Shown: piece after piece, positions 34,001 to 41,300 of the stretch
Layout: each line of letters begins with the position of its first letter
How positions within the stretch are numbered: the stretch's first letter is position 1
Source: Paralithodes platypus
Taxonomy: Eukaryota; Arthropoda; Malacostraca; Decapoda; Lithodidae
Assembly (NCBI GenBank): GCA_032716605.1
Contig: CM064517.1
Coordinates: forward strand, 26,095,876-26,159,875
Direction: 5' to 3'
DNA length: 64,000 bases
Position numbers and translations under genes: made by a program
Notes under the pieces: model-generated
Told to the model about the DNA's origin: nothing
Seen by the model: the letters and a program-made list of their open reading frames with translations, nothing else
The model's database searches: none

Positions 34001-34963
34001 AAAATACAGAATAGTAAAAATGTTGCGTCTGGTAACGCCGCCGCCAACACCGTGAACGACCGCAGCAGTGCAAGTACTGGTACTGAGCTGGATACACAGG
34101 CCTAGTTTGCCTTTTTCCAGAGGATCTACTGTAAGATACTGTAAGAAACTGTAAGAAAGTTTCACATTATACTACAAGTCTGGATATCTAACGCTGGATG
34201 TAAATAATACATGTGATAACTTGTATTCGTCTCGTTCGTTTCCTGATGGACTTATTTTTCCGAAGCCATCCAGACAAGTTTGGTTGGCTGAAACAAGAGT
34301 CTGGATCGAAATGCCTGTCCGGATCTGAGAGCACCGGATGGGTGGGGCTTTACTGTATACAATACTTTGACACGGCCCGGTAGCGTAGAGGCAGTGCGCT
34401 CGACTCACAATCGAGAGGTCCGGGGTTCGAATCCTCGGCTGGGTGGAGACAATTTGGGCTTGTCTCCTTTCACGCTGTAGCCTCTGTTCACCTAGCAGAG
34501 AATAGGTACCGGACGTAATTCGAGGAGTTGTGACCTCGCTGCCCGGGTGTGTGAAAAGGTCTCAGCCTTACCCATAGATCGGACAATATGATCTCTAAGC
34601 TCTCTTCCAGGAGGGTAATAGCTGGCGAGAGATCCTCAAGATCATAAGTGAATAGCTGGCAAGAGATCCTCAAGATCATAGGTGAATAACTTTATAAAGT
34701 CTCTTAGATCAGATAAATATTGCTACAATATACTGACAACTGCACTTACATAACCACTGTTGACTGACCTGGCTTGTAAAGTAACCAAAGGCAAAAGCTG
34801 AGAGTATCCATCCCTGCCAATAAAGTGTCCATTTGTATTCACTGGTCATGGGCACAATGGCAAGTGGCATTAAAACTCGATCGGCAGCATTGATGAAGTT
34901 TGCAATGGAGCACAGTATTACCACCTTGGATTTGTATCCTAAAGAGCGCAGCTGAAACTTCAT
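21884..34963 (-). CDS. SLC17/PHT4-like major-facilitator anion transporter (8 coding exons)
   Basis: Exons in transcript order: 34769-34963, 31636-31795, 30553-30665, 29010-29153, 28112-28313, 24778-24922, 24219-24333, 21884-22039. All joints have GT..AG borders and compatible phases, giving 409 residues, a normal length for the family. Seen: hydrophobic segments consistent with 12 membrane helices; the loop 2-3 motif KYGGRKV (74-80) of major-facilitator proteins; GFGEGLGLP (113-121), PAEERSRAFG after helix 4; and NHADLAPNHAGLTFAISNT (339-357), matching the conserved N..D.AP..AG...G..NT of SLC17 and plant PHT4. Family knowledge: such proteins carry organic anions or phosphate with H+ or Na+ across plasma, vesicle or lysosome membranes; the substrate cannot be read here. 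The start ATG lies one base after a splice acceptor and the same frame has a stop in the presumed upstream exon. Introns are full of retroelements. It is divergent to URB1. Confidence 0.88.
22195..22270 (-). pseudogene. Decayed duplicate (or alternative) of the carrier's last exon
   Basis: Reverse strand: a pyrimidine-rich tract, TCTGTCGCAG acceptor, then ATIPVILCGPLT, 11 of 12 residues as in the real exon (ATIPGILCGPLT), after which similarity stops. The intron side just upstream (reverse of GAGGGAGGGATTTA) is duplicated too. In the same phase the frame stays open to a stop near 22093, giving an unrelated tail of about 33 residues lacking helix 12. It could be used as an alternative 3' exon, but more likely is a relic. 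Confidence 0.65.
22375..22410 (-). pseudogene. Third, shortest copy of the carrier's last-exon start
   Basis: The reverse strand reads ..CTAG|GCACTATCCCAGGCATCCTG, matching TIPGIL of the real exon, followed by TCTAGTTCACTG in place of GTGGTCCCCTGA. The polypyrimidine tract is lost. It stands in the same intron, upstream of the second copy. Confidence 0.55.
22503..22858 (-). mobile_element. LINE/SINE 3' end with (AAC)n tail
   Basis: The reverse strand ends in GGGGAACAACAACAACAAC preceded by GGGGCTGTTCGGCCAGGCAG, the tail also found in the Jockey-like elements at 14530 and 58150. The body (CTCAACTTTCTCTTCATAAT, GGGCACAGGGCCCTGGGTGG) is different and recurs on + at 39600-39800 and partly at 48722-48870. 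A frame of 134 codons is open, but I cannot tell whether it is coding. Confidence 0.6.
22859..23001. repeat. Near-perfect palindrome, arms about 70 bases
   Basis: GGTTAAGGGCCTTGGGTTTG.. on the left is repeated in inverted orientation ..CAAACCCAAGGCCCTTAACC on the right, with almost no spacer (centre GCTCAATGTAATTGAGC near 22930). A third partial arm follows at 23060-23092. The transcript of either strand would fold into a long hairpin. It is in the last intron of the SLC17-like gene. Confidence 0.9.
23099..23183 (+). mobile_element. Penelope tail fragment
   Basis: From TTCATAGATTTTGATTAG to TTTTGCAAGTTTTACACTAT, the second tail subfamily (GTTTATTTTGCAAG). Confidence 0.7.
23241..23870. mobile_element. 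TTAA-bounded element
   Basis: TTAACCTGACAAGCGCGATA at the left. The right end on the opposite strand is TTAACCCGGCAAGCGCGATA. Both borders are intact TTAA. It contains G-rich (GGGGAGGGGGG) and repeated GAGGCCTATCGCG motifs. Non-coding; in an intron of the SLC17-like gene. Confidence 0.85.
24219..24333 (-). CDS. SLC17-like carrier, coding exon 7 (residues 320-358)
   Basis: Acceptor CCTTAACAG|A, donor ATT|GTGAGT. Encodes the most diagnostic SLC17/PHT4 stretch, SSGHLSNHADLAPNHAGL..SNT, in helix 10 and the following loop. Confidence 0.9.
24627..24722 (+). mobile_element. Diverged Penelope tail fragment
   Basis: TTATTTCCACATA..TTTTTATTAGTAATTTTG..GGTTTTATTTG..GGAAGTTTTACATTTTAA keeps the order of the tail's blocks but with many changes. 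Confidence 0.5.
24778..24922 (-). CDS. SLC17-like carrier, coding exon 6 (residues 272-320)
   Basis: Acceptor CATTACAG|GA, donor TTT|GTAAGT. Encodes WGHLADQ.. (second half-domain signature loop), KVRRLMTLFGLVGPG, and helices 8-9. Confidence 0.9.
25055..25490 (+). pseudogene. RTE-like LINE C-terminus and 3' end
   Basis: Codons for KKSLHDSVVIPTLTYRSEAW, then (after a frame change) MSYLRSACGVTWRDRRMNEN and LRWFGHVEHMGNERMTKRVY, typical of the region after the RT in this LINE family. A short in-element deletion follows GAGGTGGAAGGATGG. Ends with the CACCCCTTCGGGGATCAC hairpin and an AATAGATAGATGG tail. It faces a second copy in inverted orientation at 25786-26435. Confidence 0.8.
25786..26435 (-). 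pseudogene. RTE-like LINE C-terminus and 3' end
   Basis: Reverse-strand frame MENVCSSKYLGSVLSKGGSM.. through SLHDSVVIPTLTYGSEAWTL and RNTLRWFGHVEHMGSERMTK, open about 140 codons, then 3' end and hairpin. Truncated at the 5' side near 26435. The open frame on the opposite strand is only a by-product of C/T-rich composition. Confidence 0.8.
26497..26657 (+). mobile_element. Penelope tail fragment
   Basis: TAATGTACACCCTATGTGGT to GTTTGCAAGTTTTACATTTT, 160 bases of the main subfamily, in the intron between carrier exons 5 and 6. Confidence 0.85.
27063..27697. mobile_element. TTAA-bounded element, larger family
   Basis: Starts TTAACCCGGGAGCTGCGGGG, ends ..CACTTCAGAGGTTAA. Shares its interior with 19151-19708 (same order, about the same length), so the pair defines one family. 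A duplicated GACTCTTAAGAGT palindrome lies near the left end. Confidence 0.8.
27836..27915 (-). mobile_element. tRNA-like SINE head
   Basis: The reverse strand gives GGCTCGCTTGGTGTAGTGAC (A-box region), a central ACTTCCA that would be an anticodon loop with TCC, and GGCCCGGGTTCGCGCCC (B box and T arm). The acceptor stem does not pair, so it is a tRNA-derived SINE head rather than a gene. A related B-box fragment is at 29800-29855 (+). Confidence 0.55.
28112..28313 (-). CDS. SLC17-like carrier, coding exon 5 (residues 205-272)
   Basis: Acceptor TTAGCAG|GAG, donor GTTG|GTAAG. Encodes the central loop and helices 7-8: SLWSIYIAHFAMNWSNYI, MQWLPTYLHRTLGA (the family's WLPTY), and AVPYIINSLCAVG. 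Confidence 0.9.
28545..28920 (+). pseudogene. Decayed LINE C-terminus
   Basis: Broken frames read LEWMRR, VNLRDELSKEELKRRLGI and, near the end, an AGAAAGGCATGGGATCAGGT..GGGTTGCCTGGAATGCCACC block parallel to AGGAAGACCTGGGATCGGAC..GGGTTGCCTGGAACGCCGCC at 49150-49245. A relative of the LINE at 48995-49262. Confidence 0.5.
29010..29153 (-). CDS. SLC17-like carrier, coding exon 4 (residues 157-204)
   Basis: Acceptor ATTTCAG|TTT, donor GAAAAG|GTATT. 48 codons in phase 0: FVPHMDWRLSFELFGALG, helix 6, then the hydrophilic central loop (DVDEEGQQLIEK). Confidence 0.9.
29320..29400 (+). mobile_element. (AAC)n-tailed LINE 3' end
   Basis: GCCATGGCCTTCTTTAGGGA..CTGTTTGGCCAGGCAG..AACAGCAACAAC, the last codons and tail of the Jockey-like element at 13946. 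About 80 bases only. Confidence 0.65.
30070..30220 (+). repeat. LINE/SINE 3' end with ATAG tail
   Basis: Shares AGATAATCAAATTTGTTGCC..TATGAAGGTGATTCATTC..GGGATTAAGGCATCTGGC with 13010-13105, and ends AATAGATAGATAGATAAA. Confidence 0.5.
30553..30665 (-). CDS. SLC17-like carrier, coding exon 3 (residues 119-156)
   Basis: Acceptor TTATTTCAG|GT, donor TTG|GTGGGT. Encodes LPTIFQLFAQHVPAEERSRA (cytosolic loop 4-5) and FGYLVAAGSVGQTVASL (helix 5). Confidence 0.9.
31117..31611. mobile_element. TTAA-bounded element
   Basis: TTAACCCCCTGAGGCGCAGA; the right end on the opposite strand is TTAACCCCTGAGGCGGATAG. Intact TTAA at both borders. The inner right half (TCAAATGCTATTCCCACTTC, GGCACATATGGATAAGTAAT) is shared with 19151-19708. 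It lies in the intron between carrier exons 2 and 3, 24 bases downstream of exon 2's donor. Confidence 0.85.
31636..31795 (-). CDS. SLC17-like carrier, coding exon 2 (residues 66-119)
   Basis: Acceptor TTTAAG|ATA, donor CTTG|GTAAGG. Encodes ASAANKYGGRKVLCFAVALW and ..TRIILGFGEGLG, helices 2-4. Confidence 0.9.
32066..32168 (+). mobile_element. (AAC)n-tailed Jockey-like LINE 3' end
   Basis: GAGAGCTCTGTGGGAAAGCC..GGGCTGTTCGGCCAGGCAGC..(AAC)n, inserted between two halves of a TGGCTGAAAC repeat: CGGATGGCTGAAACATGAAT before it (32014-32033) and the same phrase after it (32200-32219). Confidence 0.75.
32167..32282 (+). repeat. Tandem duplication, about 66-base unit
   Basis: CCAGACTTAGGTTTCAGCCATCCAGACAAATCCGGATGGCTGA occurs twice in a row, separated by AACATGAGTCCAGATATCGAACTTAAACAA. 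Each unit contains an inverted CATCCAGACAAATCCGGATG hairpin. A relative of the sequence at 34170-34360. Confidence 0.85.
32290..32520 (+). mobile_element. Penelope tail copy
   Basis: Runs from ACTAATTCCATATAACAACG through TACACCCTATGTGGTGGATG to TATTTTGCAAGTTT, where LINE codons begin directly. The last 37 bases are included in the 495-base tandem duplication. Confidence 0.8.
32484..33473 (+). repeat. 495-base tandem duplication within a LINE
   Basis: 32484-32978 and 32979-33473 are nearly identical (I count three substitutions). Each unit starts in the Penelope tail (TTCGTCAAAGTTTTGG) and runs through RT codons to AATAGAATTG. The shared bases TTGT/TGTT at the junction suggest a microhomology event. 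Confidence 0.92.
32506..34160 (+). pseudogene. CR1-like LINE reverse transcriptase, 3' part
   Basis: Codons give FLKDRRQRVLVN, SGVPQGSVLGPLLFVIFIND (motif B region) and LYTDDTKLYRR (motif C, YTDD rather than the usual YADD or FADD), then a frameshift to ..GVVIDNKLNFSEHLAEKINK and, from 33492, RPHLEYANQVWAPYMVKDIE..RVVNEWNALPQYVVDSESIR, the standard C-terminus of CR1/Jockey-type proteins, with a stop at 34053-34055. A CTGTAAGAAA-type repeated tail (34128-34160) follows. 5'-truncated and interrupted by the duplication. Confidence 0.8.
34374..34690 (+). mobile_element. tRNA-derived SINE with near-complete cloverleaf head
   Basis: 34374-34445 can fold D, anticodon and T arms: anticodon stem CTCGA/TCGAG around loop CTCACAA (CAC, a valine-type anticodon), T arm CGGGG/CCTCG around TTCGAAT. 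The acceptor stem pairs poorly and no CCA follows. The body contains CACCTAGCAGAGAATAGGTACC and ends with two direct copies of a 35-base unit (GCTGGCGAGAGATCCTCAAG, 34622 and 34656). 78 bases from the first coding exon of the SLC17-like gene. Confidence 0.65.
34769..34963 (-). CDS. SLC17-like carrier, first coding exon (residues 1-65)
   Basis: Acceptor CTTTACAG|G then ATG; donor GCCAG|GTCAGT. Encodes a short N-terminus, helix 1 and NFINAADRVLMPLAIVPMTS and helix 2 (QGWILSAFAFGYFTSQ). The lack of a longer N-terminal tail and the position of the ATG directly at the exon border are unusual, but residues 10-65 align with the family's normal first helices. Confidence 0.88.
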
Positions 34964-35394
34964 CCTGTAAAGATAGCAAATCGTCAATTATTTGAAGACT
35001 CTGTATCAGAACTTATATATACCGGTATGTACTGGTATTAGACTAAGTCATATTCTAGATTAATATTGCACCATTATTACATTATTACACTGTTCATTTT
35101 ATAAAGCATGCAGAATAAAAGATCCAGGGTTCCAACAGCCTTATATTGAAAATGAAAACCAAGTCATCGGACATCTTTTATTTAACAAAGAAATAAGCGA
35201 TAGAGTGAAACAGACAATCTATCAAATGTGGAGAGTACGAGAGAAAAAATTGAAAGAACTGAAATAAGAAGACTGAAGAGAGAAGAAACAAGAATGAAGG
35301 AAGACGAGAGAAGAAACAAGACTGAAGAGAGAAGAAAGAAGATTTCAGAAAAAGGGATGAAAAATTAGATATATTTATTTTTAGACAAATGAGC

Positions 35395-35490
35395 ACGTCA
35401 CAAAAAGTCACAAAAAGAAAAATAACAAAACCTCTTAGGGAAGTGCCGACGTTAAGGCTAAACTTCCCGAATTCCAACTGAACTGAACTG
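35395..35490 (+). repeat. Dispersed repeat with pentameric tail
   Basis: GCACGTCACAAAAAG..AACCTCTTAGGGAAGTGCCG..AACTTCCCGAA then CTGAACTGAACTG. The same block, ending CTGATCTGATCT, is at 53424-53510 inside the foldback element. Short tandem pentamers at the end suggest a non-LTR-type tail. Confidence 0.6.
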
Positions 35491-35867
35491 ATTAGGCCTA
35501 CTCATTATTGTTTGCTCAAACTTTTGCAATATGGTATATTTACCTATGTACAGCATATTGTAATACTGTATTCATAAAAGTTGGTAAGGCAATGTTTGTT
35601 ATATAATTTTACCTCTCACGTATGTATGGACACAATTTGAGACAAATGGCGGTTTTTGGTTCTGTCAGGTTCAATAAATAGACTCCCCACGCCTTCTTCA
35701 TATCGAGATTCATGCTCTCTTTACCATTTGGTCCTGTCAGGTTTGATAAAGACGTCTACTCACGCCTCCTTTACATTGAGATTCTTGGCATTCCTAAGTA
35801 CCGGTACCGGTACTGTACTGTACACAGAATTTTTGGTTCTCACTTACAAGTTTAACTAAGTAACTTA

Positions 35868-36145
35868 GTAAAATTTGCCAGAACGTCCCGGACTTCCCAA
35901 ACTTGACTACTTCCTTTAACGTGACGATAGTGCGTTGTTATATGTGCGATTGGTTTGCTTGGGAAACAGATTAACTTGCTCATGTAGTGATGTACACCCT
36001 ATGTGGTGGATTGTGTTCTTTTATTTAATAATTTTCATTTTAGTAAGCGTTGTTTCCACATAGCGATTTTGATAATTTAATTTGACTTTATATTGTCCTT
36101 GTCCCAATTTTGGTTTGTTTAGTTTGCAAGTTTTACATTTTAATC
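35868..36145 (+). mobile_element. Penelope tail copy
   Basis: About 280 bases, from AGTAAAATTTGCCAGAACGT to GTTTGCAAGTTTTACATTTT, the longest tail-only copy of the main subfamily, in the intron upstream of the carrier's first coding exon. Confidence 0.85.
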
Positions 36146-37687
36146 ATTCTTATTCTGGTGTACATACATGTACTGTATATATAAATATATACCTGTACAT
36201 ATGACCAGCTGGAGTATATTTGGTTGTTGCAGTTCCGAGTCCGGTAGACCGAAGCCCCTCCAGATGCTCGGTTAGATTATGTTGTTAGGAAATATTAGAG
36301 ACAAAACATGGTTTTGGGGGGACCTGTCTTAATATTGTTGGATAATTTGCACCGGTAATGACATAGGAGCCTACTGTACTGTATATAGGAATGATGTATG
36401 GGTCAATATGTATTTAAGGTGTTTTTCCTTCTGAAAATGCATGTTTACCCATTATTTAGCAATGTTAAGACATACCCCCTGAAAACAATATTTGTTCATT
36501 AACTTAACCAAATAACCTAACCTGACCTGGGGGTAGACCTCCGCTGGTCTTACCGTTGATATAGCCTAGAGGATGAAAAAAAATATATAGGCTAGGCCTA
36601 TGGTGGAAAAAAAAAAAAAAAGCCTAGGCCTAGTTCTCCACTGATCCAAGATGGCCGCCTTTTTTTTCTTCGACCCTTATTCAACCCACAGAGTCTAATG
36701 AAAAATATGTTAATTTGCAGCGGTAAGACATATACTGCGGCGACTTAATACTGTAAGACAAAGCAATTGAAAAAATTTAAATTTGTTATCCCATACGTGA
36801 CCTACAATACATAGGCCTAGGCCTATTGTCCAATGTATTATGTATGGGTATTAAAGATTCTGATCATATATCCTATATGGCATAATTATCGACGTCCGGT
36901 ACCGCCATTATAGTACAGTATATAGGCCTACTCAAGCTTCATCCCAAGTGCATCCCCAGATTGTGAAGAGAAATAGGGCCTAGGCTATGTTGTTAATTAT
37001 GAAAACTTGGTATAGCCTATTATACAAGGCTATATGCAGCTATGCTGCAGAGACATAGTAGTTTTGGTACTTATTAGAGCAAGGGGAGTGTTTTAAGATC
37101 GTTAGATAGGCTAGCCTAATGGGGGAAAAACATTTACCGGGGATTGTAACTTATTTCAACTAGCCTACTGAATAGTATTGAAAACTACCTAAAACCAAAA
37201 AGAAAAACCATGGGAAAATTAGGCCTAGCCTCGTGGTAGCTTCGGAAATTAGGTAGCCTAGCCTAGGCCTAATATTTTCCGTAGTTTCATATTTTCCCAT
37301 TAAAAATTGGGATAGCCTAGGCCTAATCAGTTGCTAAAGGATTCAATTTAACATCAGCTTGAAAAAAAATATAGGCTAGGCCTAGGCTATTGGCCTACTT
37401 TTGATAATTTGATTAGGCCTAACCTAGGTTCTAGGTTGTTTGGCGAAGGTTAAAGTTAATGACAATAGCCTAGATGACTGTATGACAATAGATGTGTGGC
37501 TTAACATTGATATGGGGAGGAAGGGGGTCACCCCCTGATGGTTTTAATTGTTCTAGCCTAAGCCCTAAACAGAAAACAAACACCATGGACGTGTAAAACT
37601 TGATCGCACGAAAATCAAGAAAAATACTTCCAGTGCCATATTGAAGTGTTCTCAACTAATCAATACATTTTTCAAAGACAATCTTAC

Positions 37688-37830
37688 CTGTAATACTTTC
37701 ATTCCACCTAAATCCTACAAAGTATGTAAATGCATATAATATGTAAGGTAGCAGCTAAGAAATATGCCTATTAAAATCGTCGAGTTGGCAAGAACACGTC
37801 AAGTTACACCGTGTCCGATCGTGTAATTTT
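37688..37830 (-). other. Probable 5' untranslated exon of the SLC17-like gene
   Basis: The reverse strand shows ATTACAG|GTAAGATTG, a strong donor, at 37688/37687. Splicing to 34964 would place the carrier's ATG one base into the next exon. The upstream end is not determinable; 37830 is a guess. Confidence 0.5.
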
Positions 37831-38327
37831 GACATTGTACGTTTTCGTCATAGTTGCGTGTGTTAAGTATGCATATTATTAAATATAGACAATTAAAAAT
37901 CCCTCGTACATTCCTTGGGATATTATTTAGACATTGTATATGTAAACCATACATAATCATTTCCTTGATTAATCAGAAGTCAGTAACAGGATGTTCGAAC
38001 ACAAAAAGTTTAGTAAACAATGTTGCTGTCATCCAAAATTACACATTTTGTACCGAATTAATGTAACTTAACTACATCTGCCCAGATTGAAATATAATAA
38101 ATTTAATTAAACTTATATATAGGCTTATATATATAATTATGTATAATAAATATTAAAAGTTTGAATTTATTATAGTTTGTAATAATAAATGGATATCGGT
38201 CGTGAAGAGTTCCCCTGGCTGGGCATGTCACATGTGTTCACGTTCACTTCTCTTCGGTCACTCGGTGAGAAGTGTACACGCACGATTTCATCAGCAGAAC
38301 AACATGTGCTAGGCTAAAGAAGTAATC
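37689..38327. promoter_or_regulatory. Putative bidirectional promoter, SLC17-like gene / URB1
   Basis: The interval between the presumed 5' exon of the carrier (-) and the ATG of URB1 (+). It includes CGTGTCCGATCGTGTAATTT and the GC-richer stretch 38215-38285 just before URB1, with an inverted CACTTCTCTTCGGTCACTCG..GAGAAGTG arrangement. No clear TATA box at the expected distance. It is free of recognisable transposon ends, in contrast to everything around it. Confidence 0.5.
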
Positions 38328-38379
38328 ATGAATGTGGAAACGCTCTTAAAAGAATTGGATGGGGCGGATCCCTTTTCAG
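38328..38379 (+). CDS. URB1: URB1 exon 1 (residues 1-17)
   Basis: ATG at 38328 (context AATCATGA), MNVETLLKELDGADPFS, donor TCAG|GTAATG, phase 1. The N-terminus is much shorter than the basic N-terminal extension of human URB1. Confidence 0.75.
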
Positions 38380-41300
38380 GTAATGTATTAGGCTATGTGA
38401 TATGGTAGTTTTTTCAATGTATTGTAGCCTAGGCTATGCTTGCGACTGACACGGGCAGTGGCGCGCTTACAAATATTGTAACGATTACATGGGCTAGGGC
38501 TAACATGATAGATTGTTCCGGACAATATTAAGGAGATGGACCATAACTAGGCCTAGGCTATTTAAAAAAAAAAAAAAAATGTATTTAGGCCTAGCCTATT
38601 TTATTATCCTAGGCTAGCCTAGGTATCATATACGGTACCTGGAGGCTGGAACTGTCGACGTAGACGATTGTTCCAATTTTTGGCAAGCCTGCAAGGATGT
38701 AGTTTTCGGGCGTACCGCCCGCCTTGTTTACACTACACGGCGGCGGCGGATGCTCGTGATCATGTTCCCGTCTATTTTGACAGCCGTTGGATACAATAAT
38801 ATGTTGAGTGCCCCCCCCCCCCCCAATGACTTATCATCATCATATATGAGGCACTCACTCGCAGAACATACCAAGCGCCACCCAGTCCGAAAATAGTTTA
38901 ATATAGCATTGTCTTGCCACATCCTTCCTCTTTGGAGACGAGAATTGGAGCTGGAAATACGAATGGCAACAATTGCCATTCGCATATCCAGCGCCAATTC
39001 TGGTCTCCAAAGAGAGGAAGGATATGGCAAGACATTGAAGACAATGCTATAATAAAACTATTTTCGGCCTGGGTGGCGCTAGGTATGTTCTGCGAGTGAG
39101 TGCCTCATATAGCCTATTGCCAGCAGGCAATTGGTCTAACTATGGCCTAACCGGCTAATTCATATAAATAAACGAGAGGGTCCAAACAAGCCAATAGGCT
39201 TACAATATGATCCTATTTCAACGGTAACTGGTAGAGGGACTGCCTCATAGCCCAAGGGTCCCGGGTTCAACTCCCGCCCAGGGCATATTTTCGGGAGGCT
39301 AGGCTATTTTTGCATCAAACAAAGTTTAAGTGTGTTGGTAAAATTGTTAAGATGGTTGAAAGTAAGATCGGAGCTCCATAAAACCTATTCCTACACCTAC
39401 ACCATGTTTGTGTTTTGAAAGACCTCCGACGAGCTCCGTAGAATGGCGACTGATGGGTGAGACGCTTGTAGAGTTGTTTTCTTTTAATTTTGTTAACATA
39501 GGCCTAAACCATATCATTCCCCATGCATTTCCGACTCTTTATCATGCAATTCCGACGGTACTGACATACAGTATTTAGCAATGCAATATATTATATTACA
39601 GACCTCAACTTTCTCTTCATAATTGCTGAGGGGCACGGGGCCTTGGGTGGGGCTTTGGTTTCCCGGATATTTCCGTCACCTGGGCTTTATTATTGGTAAG
39701 CAGGGAGGGTTTAGTGGGGGCGCTCGGTTATGGCCTTCGGCTAGTTCTGGACCTTGGGGCTGCTCGGCCAGACAACCTGGGGAATAGCAACAACAACAGA
39801 CCTACAGACCCCACAATTTGGACGGTATAGCAAGCGCACCTAAAAATCGGGTAATCTTTATTTTAAACATTTACTTCTATTGTCATTACCAAGGCCTCTC
39901 AAACCGTATGACATTCAGCTTGTTTGTTGATGATGTTGGCATAAATACATCGCTTAGTATATGATTAAAAAAAAAAAAAAAAAAAAAAATCAAATATAAT
40001 CAAAAGACTTGCACTCAGTCATCACAAACAGCTTCAGTTTGGTTCACTCCTACAAAATAAACAACACAATCATGTTTTAGTACCGGTACCACAATTATTA
40101 TTTTTCTATCTATCTATCTATTGCCTGATGCCGTGATTCCCGAAGGGGTGGCCACAAACGAACCGCCCCCATGCACCTCTGTCCCCAGTCCGTCGACGCC
40201 CCTCCCCCCCCCAACCAGCACCGCCTTCGTTCATATACTTCCTCACTCCATCCTTCCTTACCTTTTGATGTGTTCGCCACTCTTCTAGCAGCACCAAGGA
40301 CCGCGACGCCCCTCGTTGTGGGTGGTGATTTGGTGCAGTAGACTGTTTGAAGCGACAGCTCGCTCCCTTGCGAGGATGGGCTCGTCTGGCACTTTTTGCA
40401 GTTCGATCTAGGGCTCTCTTGAAGTTGTCTAACGAGATGTCCCTCATGTCTCTTACTCGCTGTGGGAGTTTGTTGAAGAGACGTGGGCCTCTGTGTGATA
40501 ACCAGCCCTCTCGCAGAGAGCCCATAGCACCCCTGTTATTCATCCGGGGGATTTCGCATTCCCAGCCTCTCCTATCACTGAATTTCATGACTATCCGAGT
40601 ATGTAGGTTCCACCTCTCTATCGGTCTACCTCTCTCTCTCTGTCCCTCCACCTCGCTCTCGTACACCCTCTTAGTTATTCTCTCGCTTTCCATACGTTCC
40701 ATATGGCCGACCCATCTCAAGTTGTTCCTTTTCACACTTTCCAGCACATCTACCTCCACACCACACCAACTTCTTACTTCCTCATTAGTCTGTCTATCCC
40801 TCCATGTAACTCCGCACGCACTTCTTAAGTAATTCATTTCCACTGCTCTCACTCTTGGTCTGAGTCTCTCAAACAACGTCCATGCTTCGCTTCCGTAAGT
40901 CAGTGTCGGGATTACCACACTGTCATGCAAGGACTTCTTCACTTCCATACTGACCACCCTATTTCTTGTTACTGCTTTCAGCGTTCCTACAACCCTCTTC
41001 CCCTGTTGTACCCTCTCCTGCACTTCTTCATCCATAGTCCCATCTTTACTCAACACACTGCCCAGGTACTTAAAAGAGTTGACGATCTCCATAGCCTGAC
41101 CGTTCAGCTTCACCTCACACTCTGTGACTTCACCCCTTTCGAAGACCATAACCTTGCTCTTCCCCGCATTTACCTTCAAATTCCGTTTTTCGCACACTGT
41201 TCCAAACCTATTTACCAGACCCTGCAACTCCCATTCATTATCACTCATCAGAACTGTATCATCCGCAAACAGCAGTATAGGTAGCTTCCACTCAATTCCC

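Larger units (their letters stand above)
36530..38640. repeat. TAGGCCTA-rich patch
   Basis: Many copies of the palindromic core (T)AGGCCTA and its extension GCCTAGGC occur between 36530 and about 37470 and again at 38400-38640 (for example 36592-36600, 36821-36828, 37261-37270, 37376-37384, 38550-38560). Such motifs are sparse elsewhere in the window. The patch covers both sides of the divergent promoter. No single repeat unit or period is apparent. Confidence 0.6.

Noticed and set aside
34374..34445. Functional valine tRNA gene
   Set aside because: The acceptor stem pairs poorly and one base seems missing between stem and D arm; the sequence continues as a repeat body.
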